The translations under genes and the position numbers were made by a program. A DNA stretch of 64,000 nt from CAWAPS01 sp963783945 (GTDB lineage: Bacteria > Actinomycetota > Acidimicrobiia > Acidimicrobiales > Palsa-688): the NCBI GenBank assembly GCA_963783945.1, contig CAWAPS010000019.1:558001-622000 (forward strand), in the 5' to 3' direction. The notes below the pieces were generated by a model. That model made no database searches. It was not told where the DNA came from and was given only the letters and a program-made list of their open reading frames with translations. Shown piece by piece: positions 8,708 to 16,233 of this stretch. Position 1 is the stretch's first letter. Each line of letters begins with the position of its first letter.

Positions 8708-9646
8708 ATGGATAGCATCGCAATAATGGCTTTCGATACCACGACCGAGGACGTCCTCAACGGCGTCCGCCTCGACGGGCGGACCGTACTCGTTACCGGT
8801 GCCTCCACCGGCCTGGGGCTGGAGACCGCCCGGGCCCTGGCGACGACAGGCGCCCACGTCGTCCTCACGGCCCGCTCGGAGGAGAAGGGGGCGGCGGCCG
8901 AGTCCGCCATCCGGGCCAGCGTTCCTGACGCCAGCATCGAGTACGGCATCCTCGACCTGGCGTCGCTGCAGAGCGTGCGTGCCTTCGCCGACTGGTTCCT
9001 TGCCACCCACGATCGGCTTGATGTCCTCGTCAACAACGCCGGCGTCATGTTCACCCCTCTGGAACGCACGGCGGATGGGTTCGAGCTCCAGTTCGGGACG
9101 AATCACCTGGGTCCTTTCCTTCTTACCGCTCTGCTGGCGCCTGCGCTGCGGGCGGCGGCGCCGTCGCGCGTGGTCAACCTCTCGTCGGTGGCCCACGAGT
9201 TTTCCGACATGGACTGGGACGACCTGAACTACCGGTCGCGGCCGTACGACAAGTTCGAAGCCTACGGACAGTCGAAGACCGCCTCCATACTTTTCACTCG
9301 GGAGCTCGACCGCCGGCTCGGGCCCGAGGGCGTGCACTCCAACGCCGTGCACCCGGGCAGCATCCCGACCGAGCTCCTCCGCTACATGGGGCCGGACGAC
9401 TTCGCCGCCATCCGGAAGCGCACGGGCGCCACCGGGCCGCCGCCTCCCGGATCTCTGAAGACCGTGGAAACGGGTGCAGCTACCTCGGTGTGGGCGGCAG
9501 TCGCCCCCGAGTTCTCCGACCGCGGCGGGATGTATCTCAGCGATTGCGAGGTCAGCGACGGAGACGCCGCTTACACCCGCGACGAGGCCGCGGCCGCCCG
9601 CCTTTGGTCACTATCGGAGGAGATGGTGGGAACGCCGTTCAGATAG
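8708..9646 (+). CDS. Short-chain dehydrogenase, retinol-dehydrogenase-like
   Basis: 312 aa. NAD(P)-dependent SDR related to the RDH/WWOX/protochlorophyllide-reductase-like group. It shows the cofactor motif TGASTGLG, the NNAGVM motif, the catalytic YGQSK, and the VHPGSIPTEL stretch typical of this group. The substrate is probably a hydrophobic alcohol or ketone (family knowledge; not specific). The start could be ATG 8708 or ATG 8726; neither has a strong ribosome site. It is convergent with the next gene, with a 4-bp gap. Confidence 0.85.
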   Translation: MDSIAIMAFDTTTEDVLNGVRLDGRTVLVTGASTGLGLETARALATTGAHVVLTARSEEKGAAAESAIRASVPDASIEYGILDLASLQSVRAFADWFLATHDRLDVLVNNAGVMFTPLERTADGFELQFGTNHLGPFLLTALLAPALRAAAPSRVVNLSSVAHEFSDMDWDDLNYRSRPYDKFEAYGQSKTASILFTRELDRRLGPEGVHSNAVHPGSIPTELLRYMGPDDFAAIRKRTGATGPPPPGSLKTVETGAATSVWAAVAPEFSDRGGMYLSDCEVSDGDAAYTRDEAAAARLWSLSEEMVGTPFR

Positions 9647-9650
9647 CGGG

Positions 9651-10439
9651 CTACGTCTCGAACGGACCGGAGCCGGCAGTGGCCCGGGCCAGCGCCTCGG
9701 GGGTCAGTCCGGGAATGTCCGTGGCCGCCCCCAGACCGAGTCCGCCGTCCACCGCGATGGTCTGGCCCGTCACCCACCCGAGGGCGAACAACGCCATTAC
9801 CGCGTCGGCGATGTCCTCCGCCTCGCCGATGCGGCCCAGCGGTGTCAGCGAGCGAACGTGATCGTGGTAGCCGGCGATGGCCTCGGAGCCTGCCGTCATC
9901 CCGGTGTTGGTCAGTCCGGGCGCCACTGCGTTTACCCGGATTCCGTAGTAACCGAGCTCGCGTGCGGCGACGCCGGCCATCTGGGCCACGCCGATCTTGG
10001 CCACGTTGTAGTGGACCATCCCGATGTCGGTTAGAAGGGCCGCCAAGGACGCGGTGAGCACAATCGACCCACCCTCGCCGCCGTCACGCATCTTTTGGGC
10101 GCACGCCTGCAGGCTCATGAACGCACCCCGGAGGTTCACCCCCATGACGCGGTCCCATTCGTCCACCGGCATGTCGATGACCGGGCCGCGCCCGGACACG
10201 CCGGCGTTAACCAGGGCGTAGTGCAGCGAACCGAGGCGACCGACGGCCGAGTCGACAGATGAGCGAACCGAGGCCTCGTCGCTCACGTCGCATTCGATGG
10301 TGATGTCAGCCGGTCCGCCCGGCTGTCGGTCGAGCGACGCCACCGTGACGCCTTGCTGTTGGAGTGCCGTGGTGACCGCAGCCCCGATCCCCGACGCACC
10401 GCCGGTCACGATCGCGGTGGACCCGCTGAGCTCGAGCAT
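9651..10439 (-). CDS. SDR family oxidoreductase
   Basis: 262 aa classical SDR. Cofactor motif TGGASGIG, active-site YNVAK, and a C-terminal TGQTIAVDGG that closes the fold. Family members oxidise or reduce secondary alcohols, sugars, steroids or acyl chains with NAD(P). The ATG at 10437-10439 is chosen because GGGAGGGG lies 4 nt upstream; a longer frame starting 48 nt upstream lacks this. Its neighbours are unrelated reductases, so no pathway is assigned. Confidence 0.87.
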   Translation of the reverse strand: MLELSGSTAIVTGGASGIGAAVTTALQQQGVTVASLDRQPGGPADITIECDVSDEASVRSSVDSAVGRLGSLHYALVNAGVSGRGPVIDMPVDEWDRVMGVNLRGAFMSLQACAQKMRDGGEGGSIVLTASLAALLTDIGMVHYNVAKIGVAQMAGVAARELGYYGIRVNAVAPGLTNTGMTAGSEAIAGYHDHVRSLTPLGRIGEAEDIADAVMALFALGWVTGQTIAVDGGLGLGAATDIPGLTPEALARATAGSGPFET

Positions 10440-10541
10440 GTCCCCTCCCAGTCGCTTGGATCTCGCGGAGTTACGGGAAAACCCCAATACTAATTTAGAG
10501 ATCCGCCCGTTCGACCGCCCATCTCCTCCTTGGAAAGCCCG

Positions 10542-11204
10542 TTAACCCGGCGCACCGCCGTCTCGGCGGTTGAACGTGACATGGGTGACGCCGCTCGGGG
10601 TGCTGACCGCCTCAACGACGAAACGCCGCTCGAGGTCCTCCTGACCTTCCCAGAGCCGTTCTCCCCGCCCGAGAACGATGGGCACGATCACGACGTGCAT
10701 GTGGTCGATCAGGTCATCGGCGAGAAACTGGCGGACGGTCGACGGTCCACCCCCAATGCGGACGTCCAGCCCGCCGGCGGCCTCCCGAGCGGCCCCGAGG
10801 GCTTCTGCGGGGCTGGCGTCGATGAAATGGAATGTCGTCCCGCCCTTCATCTCTATCGACGGCCTCGGGTGATGGGTCAGCACGAACACCGGGGTGTGAA
10901 ACACCGGGTCATCGCCCCACCAACCCTTCCATCCCTCGTCGGTCCAAGGGCCGCGCTGTGGCCCGAACTTGTTGCGTCCCATGATCTCCACCCCGATACC
11001 CGGACCCCAGTTGCTGGCGAAGGAATCGTCGGCGCCGGTGCTCCCCCCCGACTCACCGTGCATCCGGTGGAAGCTGCGAGTGGCAAAGAACCACTCCATG
11101 AGTCTGCCATCCGCGTGCCCGAAGGGCGCCTCGAGGGTCTGTCCCTCACCGGCGCTGTAACCATCAAGCGAGACTGAGAAGTTGTGGACGCGAACGCGTG
11201 ACAT
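10542..11204 (-). CDS. RibD C-terminal/dihydrofolate-reductase-fold protein
   Basis: 220 aa. Belongs to the YyaP/YwjB-like stand-alone group of the bacterial bifunctional deaminase-reductase C-terminal fold, usually an NADPH reductase of unknown substrate. The N-terminal HNFSVSLDGYSAG strand, the MGRNKFGPQ segment, the VRIGGGPSTVRQFL glycine loop and the C-terminal IVPIVLGRGERLW strand are all typical. The start ATG at 11204 has CAGGAGAG 7 nt upstream. There is no riboflavin gene nearby, so a role in riboflavin synthesis is unlikely. Confidence 0.85.
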   Translation of the reverse strand: MSRVRVHNFSVSLDGYSAGEGQTLEAPFGHADGRLMEWFFATRSFHRMHGESGGSTGADDSFASNWGPGIGVEIMGRNKFGPQRGPWTDEGWKGWWGDDPVFHTPVFVLTHHPRPSIEMKGGTTFHFIDASPAEALGAAREAAGGLDVRIGGGPSTVRQFLADDLIDHMHVVIVPIVLGRGERLWEGQEDLERRFVVEAVSTPSGVTHVTFNRRDGGAPG

Positions 11205-11345
11205 TAAAAACTCTCCTGACCAGGCGCGTGCCGGACGTTATGCGGGGGCCCGCCGGTTCTGGCAACCCGGGACGCCCGCAGAGGCAGACGAAAGACCGGG
11301 GCTCCACTCATCGAGGAGCTGCCACCTCCGCCGAGACAGCCCCGC

Positions 11346-12170
11346 TCACGCTCCCAGGCGGTCCAGCATCTCGCTGGCCCGTTGGATACTGCGCACGATC
11401 GGATCCCGGTAGCCCTCGGCTTCGAGTTGCGGACCGAGAAGCTCGAGGTCGAAATCCCCCTGATATCCCGCCTCCAACGTCAGCGCCATCAGCTCTTCGT
11501 TCGGAATGTCACCGTCCCCGACGGCACACCGGATCCCGGTGCAATGAGTCCCGATCTTGTAATCGCAGAACTGCACCAGAGCAATGATGTCGATGTTGTC
11601 CCGCACGAGCTTCTCGACGTCTCGCTCGTACCAGGCCGAGAAAAAATCGAAGACCACGCCGATACCCGCCATGCGAGCCAGGTCAACCGAGTCTCGGACG
11701 GTAAAGACAAAACTCTCGTCGCAACGGAGAGGATTTGTAGCCTCCAACGCGATTTTAACGCCGAGCTCCCGAGCTCGGGCCACGTGCGGAGCGATATCCT
11801 CGCAAAATTTCTGAGACGCAGCCCCCCACGGAAGCGGCTCGATCCTTCCTGAAACGGTGTACACCAAGCCGCAGCCGACAGCTGCGCAGAATTCCAGCGT
11901 CTCGGGGATCTCTCTGACGTAACACGTCATGTTGGATACCTGTAGGCCGGCCTCCTGCACCGCCTTCCGGCCAGCGTCCCATCCGGGGGCGTGGAACTTG
12001 GGCGACAGGAGGCCGACCTTTGTGATGCCCATGTCGGCCCAGAGCGCAATGTCGTCCGAGAGCGTCTGATTCCACGTCGAGATGCCGTTCAACGAGACGC
12101 GGGGGTGGGCGTGCAGGGCTGCTGACGGTTGAACCAAGGTTTGAACTCCTGACTTGTCGAACCGCAACAT
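11346..12170 (-). CDS. Xylose-isomerase-like TIM barrel (sugar phosphate isomerase/epimerase), paralogue A
   Basis: 274 aa. AP-endonuclease-2/xylose-isomerase-like TIM barrel that usually binds a divalent metal through Glu, Asp and His. Seen here: KIALEATNPLRCDESF (Glu ligand on a middle strand), GVVFDFFSAWYERD, and LVQFCDYKIG leading to GDGDIP. It closely resembles the proteins at 33291-34097 and 44633-45409; shared blocks are DDIALW-G, VGL-SPK and EAEGYR. Family members isomerise or epimerise sugars, inositols or hydroxypyruvate, and some act in aromatic degradation. The exact substrate is unknown. Confidence 0.85.
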   Translation of the reverse strand: MLRFDKSGVQTLVQPSAALHAHPRVSLNGISTWNQTLSDDIALWADMGITKVGLLSPKFHAPGWDAGRKAVQEAGLQVSNMTCYVREIPETLEFCAAVGCGLVYTVSGRIEPLPWGAASQKFCEDIAPHVARARELGVKIALEATNPLRCDESFVFTVRDSVDLARMAGIGVVFDFFSAWYERDVEKLVRDNIDIIALVQFCDYKIGTHCTGIRCAVGDGDIPNEELMALTLEAGYQGDFDLELLGPQLEAEGYRDPIVRSIQRASEMLDRLGA

Positions 12171-12240
12171 TACTGAACCGGGGACTCGTCGGGGCGGCCG
12201 CGAAGCATGACCGCGGCGGGGTCAAGAACTGGTAGCCGTC

Positions 12241-12269
12241 TTGACAAGCGCCGGACACCATCGAAGAAT
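12241..12269 (+). promoter_or_regulatory. Putative promoter for the acyl-CoA dehydrogenase pair
   Basis: A perfect TTGACA (12241-12246) is followed after 17 nt by AAGAAT (12264-12269), a weak -10 box. It lies about 85 bp upstream of the first acyl-CoA dehydrogenase start and points toward it. The spacing is ideal, but the -10 match is only partial. Confidence 0.4.
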
Positions 12270-12352
12270 GCCCGCACCTGCGGCGACGACGCGGACTTGA
12301 CTCAGGAGGAAGCCCAGATGTGGCCCGACTGCGATGGGATGGAGGATGTGTC

Positions 12353-13420
12353 GTGGAGCCAGTGATTGCTCCGTCCCCGCCCCGGCAGGCCGACTACGGG
12401 CTTTCCGAGGAACAGGAAGCCCTGAAGGATGCCTTCGCCGCGTTCTTCGAGCGGGAGTGCCCGGCCGCCCGGGTGCGGGCGGCCGAACCCGGTGGGTTCG
12501 ACCCGGAGCTATGGAGGCGGCTGGCCGACATGCGGGCCGTGGCGATGGGGCTCCCCGAGTCCGTTGGCGGTGACGACGCCGGCCTGGTCGAGCTGTCGTT
12601 GGTCGCCGAGGAGTTCGGTCGACGGTTGGCCCCGGTCCCCCTCGTCGAGGCCGCGGTGAGCGCCCGGGTGCTGGCCCGGGCCGCGACGAGATTGCCGGAT
12701 TGGATGGCGGGCGCGGCTTCGGGCGAACGCCTCGTGACCCTGGCCCTCCGGCCCGGACCGGGATTGCAGTTGGTGCCGGCGGCCGCCGTGGCCGACGCGG
12801 TCGTGTACCTGGTCCATGACAAGCTCGTACTTGCCCCGCTCGGGTCGCGTCCTTCGGCCGTCGCCAACCAGGGGTATACGCCTCTCTCCTGGTGGGACCT
12901 GAGCCCTGCGGGCCCCGACAGCGAGGTCATCGCCGGTGGACCAGAGGCTTCCGCGTCGTTCGACCAGGCCGGGCGGGAATGGAAGCTGCTCATGGCGGCC
13001 GCCCTGGTGGGCATGGCCCGGGCCGCCCTGGACATCGGGGTGGAGCACGCCCGGTCGCGGGTGGCCTTCGGGGCGCCGATAGGGACCTTTCAGGCGATCT
13101 CCCACAGCCTGGCCGATGTGGCCATGGCGGCGGACACGGCGCGGCGATTGGTGCACAAGGCGGCCTGGTTCGCTGACCACGAGCCGGGAACGAACCGGCC
13201 GCTGATCCCCATGGCCTACCTCTACGCGGAGCAGTCGGCCATGCAGGCAGCCACCGTCGGGGTCCACGTGCTCGGCGGGGTGGGTTTCACCGTCGAGTCG
13301 GAACAGCAACTGTACTTCCGCCGGGTGAAAGGCTGGACTCTCGTGGCGGGCGACCCAAAGGCGACGCTCACCGAGATCGCCGAGGAGATCTTCGGCCCGG
13401 TTGCGGCCGGGGCCGGCTGA
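12353..13420 (+). CDS. Acyl-CoA dehydrogenase, subunit 1 of a paired enzyme
   Basis: 355 aa. FAD-dependent acyl-CoA dehydrogenase fold (N-terminal helices, beta domain, C-terminal helices). Seen: LSEEQEALKDAFAAFFERE at the N-terminus, SRVAFGAPIGTFQAISHSLAD in the C-terminal domain, and GVHVLGGVGFTVESEQQLYF near the end. It lacks the canonical GGTxE-type C-terminal FAD segment that the next gene has. The GTG at 12353 has GGAGG 7 nt upstream; a GTG at 12320, also with a ribosome site, is possible. Fifteen bases separate it from the second acyl-CoA dehydrogenase, so they probably form an alpha2beta2 enzyme like mycobacterial steroid-side-chain FadE pairs (inference). Confidence 0.88.
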   Translation: MEPVIAPSPPRQADYGLSEEQEALKDAFAAFFERECPAARVRAAEPGGFDPELWRRLADMRAVAMGLPESVGGDDAGLVELSLVAEEFGRRLAPVPLVEAAVSARVLARAATRLPDWMAGAASGERLVTLALRPGPGLQLVPAAAVADAVVYLVHDKLVLAPLGSRPSAVANQGYTPLSWWDLSPAGPDSEVIAGGPEASASFDQAGREWKLLMAAALVGMARAALDIGVEHARSRVAFGAPIGTFQAISHSLADVAMAADTARRLVHKAAWFADHEPGTNRPLIPMAYLYAEQSAMQAATVGVHVLGGVGFTVESEQQLYFRRVKGWTLVAGDPKATLTEIAEEIFGPVAAGAG

Positions 13421-13435
13421 GGGAGGAGACCTGCG

Positions 13436-14623
13436 ATGGATTTCAGTCCAATCGATATCGACGACGAGACCCAGACCTTCTGGGCGGACGTCCGGGCGTT
13501 CTGCGACGAGTACGTCACACCGGAGGTCGTCGACGAGGAGTTCCGAACCGGATCCGGCTTCAACGAGGGCCTGCACAAGGCGATGGGAGCACGGGGGTGG
13601 ATCGTACCCACGTGGCCCCGCCCGGCCGGCGGGGCGGGGGTCAGTCCCCTTCAGGAGACGCTTCTGAATCGTGAGCTGCGGGCCCGCCACGCTCCGACCA
13701 TCACCCTGGGAACCACCATGAATGTCCTGCCGGCGGTGGTGAAGTGGGGCTCCGACGACCTGAAATCCGACGTTTTGCCGGCGGTCGCCCGGGGCGATGC
13801 CCGCTTCTGCCTCGGCTACACCGAGCCCGACTCAGGATCCGACATCGCGGCCGCCCGCACCCGGGCCCATCAGGACGGAAGCGAATGGGTCATCGACGGG
13901 CAGAAAATGTTCACCACGGGCGCTCAGAACTGCCAGTACTCGTTCCTCCTGACTCGCACCAACCCCGACGCGCCCAAGCACAAGGGCCTGACCATGTTTC
14001 TCTGCCCGCTCGCCGACGCCGAGGTCCGCCCCATCCACACCCTCGGCGGAGAGCGGACCAACATGGTTTTCTATGACTCCATCCGCATCGACGACCGCTA
14101 CCGCCTGGGCCCGGTCGACCAGGGGTGGATGGTGCTGCTCGGCCCACTCAACGTTGAACATGCCATCGGCGATGACTCCGCCCCGTTCACCATCGAGGAC
14201 CAGGGGGGAATGTACGGCTCTTCCGCCGCCACCGCATTGGACGCGGCCATCGAGTGGGCCCGCACCCCTGGACCTGACGGCCGCCGGCCGATCGACGATC
14301 CGCTCGCCCGTCACCGCCTGGCCCGGGCCGCACTCGAGGTAGAGGTCGGCACCAACTCGAACGGGCCCGCGGGACGGGTCCTCTCCTCCGAGATGGCCAT
14401 CCGGGTCAGCGAGGATCTCATCGACCTCGTCGGGCCCGTGGGCCTCCTGGCCCGCGGCGAGAAGGACGCCGTGGGCGGCGGGTGGTTGGAGTACGCCCAC
14501 CGGTTCGCCCAGGGCACCGCCACCTACGGCGGAACCACCGAGGTGTTCCGCAACATCGTGGCCGAACGCTTTCTCAACCTTCCGCGCAGCTCGCCCCCGC
14601 CAGGCAGGCCGCCGGCGGGATAA
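13436..14623 (+). CDS. Acyl-CoA dehydrogenase, subunit 2 of a paired enzyme
   Basis: 395 aa, full length. Typical blocks: FCLGYTEPDSGSDIA (FAD and substrate contacts), WVIDGQKMFTTGAQ, the beta-domain GGERTNMVFYDSIRIDDRY, and the C-terminal TATYGGTTEVFRNIVAERFL with the FAD adenine-binding residues. It would introduce an alpha,beta double bond into an acyl-CoA with an electron-transfer flavoprotein as acceptor. Strong ribosome site GGGAGGAG before ATG 13436. It is transcribed with the preceding subunit. The long or bulky substrate suggested by the pairing is inference. Confidence 0.9.
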   Translation: MDFSPIDIDDETQTFWADVRAFCDEYVTPEVVDEEFRTGSGFNEGLHKAMGARGWIVPTWPRPAGGAGVSPLQETLLNRELRARHAPTITLGTTMNVLPAVVKWGSDDLKSDVLPAVARGDARFCLGYTEPDSGSDIAAARTRAHQDGSEWVIDGQKMFTTGAQNCQYSFLLTRTNPDAPKHKGLTMFLCPLADAEVRPIHTLGGERTNMVFYDSIRIDDRYRLGPVDQGWMVLLGPLNVEHAIGDDSAPFTIEDQGGMYGSSAATALDAAIEWARTPGPDGRRPIDDPLARHRLARAALEVEVGTNSNGPAGRVLSSEMAIRVSEDLIDLVGPVGLLARGEKDAVGGGWLEYAHRFAQGTATYGGTTEVFRNIVAERFLNLPRSSPPPGRPPAG

Positions 14624-14672
14624 ACACCGGCGGCTCGCCGGCCGGTCGCCGTCGTCGCCGCCGCCGCCGCTA

Positions 14673-15959
14673 CTACTGAACCAGGTTCTCCCGATAGGTC
14701 GTGCCGGCATATTCGGTGCGCATCAGGCCGCGCTGCTGCAGGATCGGCACCACGTGGTCGATGAACCGTTCCACGCTGTCGGGCATCACGTTGGGGCTGA
14801 AGGTAAAGCCGTAGCAGCCGGTCTCCCGCCACCACGTCTCCAGGGTGTCGGCGACCTGCTCGGGTGTGCCGACGATCCGCGGGGTCATCGGCGACACGGC
14901 CAGATCGAGCACCATCTCCCGCAACGTCGGGGCCCGGTCCTTGGTCGAGTTATGGATCGCCGTCATCCAGCCCTGGGAAGCATCGGTGCCCGTGATCTCT
15001 ATCGGCTTGTCGAGGTCGTCCTCGCTGAACCTGCGACCCAGCAGCCCCCCCAGCCGCTCGAGCGGCGCCGGGCCGATAGGGATCCGCTCCTTGAGCTCGA
15101 CCAGGCGGCGTTCGGCCTCCTCCTCGGTGCTCCCCACGTATGGCTGCACGCCGAAGAACACCCTCGGGTGCGGCCGCCCGACGTCCTCCGCCGCCTCCCG
15201 GGTCTGGGCCACATATTTCTCCATGGCCACTCGCGGCTGGAGGGCGAAGACGGCGTCAGCATGGGTGGCCGCGAACCGCATACCGCGCCCCGAGGCACCC
15301 GCCTGGAAGATCAGGGGCCGGCCCTGCGGCGAGCACACCATGTTGGGGAGAGCGTTGCAGCTGTGGTATTTCCCGGCGAATTGGACCCGGTGAATCTTGC
15401 TGGGATCGATGTAGCACCCAGACGCCTTGTCCATGATCACGGCATCGCGGGGGAAGGCGTCCCACAGCCGGTAGGCGATCTCCATGTAGTCGTCGGCCTG
15501 GTCGTAGCGGGAGTCGTGCTCGGGCCGCTCGAGTCCGAGCACCTTGAAATCGCTCTCCTGATAGCTGGTGACCACGTTCCACGCCAGGCGCCCGCCTGTC
15601 AGGTTGTCGACCGTGCCCAGTCGCCGCACGGCGAGAAACGGTGGCGTCCCCACCGTCGAAAGAGTTACCGCAAAGCCGAGGTGGGTTGTCACCTGGGCCA
15701 TCATCGGCACCAGCATCAATGGGTCCGGTCGGGGCACCGAGCCCTCGGCCACGCCGTCGGGGCCGCTGGCTCCGGAAGAGAACGTGTCGGCGAAGAAGAT
15801 CCCATCGAAGCGCCCCCGCTCGAGGGTCCGGGCCAGCTGATTCCAATAGTCCGGGGACCACAGGCCCTCGCCCTGGCGGTCCTCGGGGTGGGCCCACCCG
15901 GTTTGCACGTGGTTGTTAGGCGCGGTCAGAGCAACCAGGTTGAAATGGATCTGCGGCAT
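14673..15959 (-). CDS. Luciferase-like FMNH2-dependent monooxygenase, NtaA/SnaA/DszA type
   Basis: 428 aa, the length of this subgroup. Members use FMNH2 from a separate reductase to oxygenate nitrilotriacetate, dibenzothiophene sulfone, pristinamycin and other substrates. Seen: IHFNLVALTAPNNHVQTGW at the N-terminus, FDGIFFADTF, the phosphate-binding region GRLAWNVVTSYQESD, and GASGRGMRFAATHADAVF. ATG 15959 has AGAGGA upstream. No flavin reductase is adjacent. Which substrate it attacks cannot be said from sequence. Confidence 0.9.
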   Translation of the reverse strand: MPQIHFNLVALTAPNNHVQTGWAHPEDRQGEGLWSPDYWNQLARTLERGRFDGIFFADTFSSGASGPDGVAEGSVPRPDPLMLVPMMAQVTTHLGFAVTLSTVGTPPFLAVRRLGTVDNLTGGRLAWNVVTSYQESDFKVLGLERPEHDSRYDQADDYMEIAYRLWDAFPRDAVIMDKASGCYIDPSKIHRVQFAGKYHSCNALPNMVCSPQGRPLIFQAGASGRGMRFAATHADAVFALQPRVAMEKYVAQTREAAEDVGRPHPRVFFGVQPYVGSTEEEAERRLVELKERIPIGPAPLERLGGLLGRRFSEDDLDKPIEITGTDASQGWMTAIHNSTKDRAPTLREMVLDLAVSPMTPRIVGTPEQVADTLETWWRETGCYGFTFSPNVMPDSVERFIDHVVPILQQRGLMRTEYAGTTYRENLVQ

Positions 15960-16100
15960 CGGATTCCTCTGCTGTATCTATACGCCGCCGAGGTTAACCA
16001 TCGGGGGTGGGGGCAGCCAGCCGATGGCGAAGCGCCCGTCCGGGCGGCCCGGTGCCGGCGGCGGGGTCCGCGGCGGGTCGGACAGACCTCCGCCAGCAAA

Positions 16101-16191
16101 TCTCGGAGTCATTTTGTTTTCTCGTAGCATTTACGCACGTTTTACGTGCGATTTGACGCCGAGAAAACGAAATGACTCCGAGAAATTCGGC
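16101..16191. repeat. 91-bp nested inverted repeat, family R2, copy 1
   Basis: Outer arms 16101-16124 and 16160-16183 match at 23 of 24 positions (TCTCGGAGTCATTT... against its complement). Inside is a second perfect hairpin, CGCACGT (16134-16140), loop TTT, ACGTGCG (16144-16150). The right end carries CCGAGAAATTCGGC, shared by all three copies. It sits downstream of the carboxylase-ligase gene and upstream of the monooxygenase gene, both on the minus strand. The other copies are at 31992-32082 and 43690-43780, in the same orientation. Confidence 0.85.
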
Positions 16192-16233
16192 AATTCGAAG
16201 GAGCGGCAGACGACCGGTCCGCCGGGGCTCGGG

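Noticed and set aside
8433..8726. Small proteins containing the translated R1 repeat (EQVLCHDMHVYKR-like) at both copies
   Set aside because: The sequence is the reading of a palindromic repeat; it joins unrelated flanks at the two sites and has no ribosome site.
14754..16127. Plus-strand frame of 457 codons opposite the LLM monooxygenase gene
   Set aside because: Antisense to a gene with a full set of family motifs; no domain and a biased composition.
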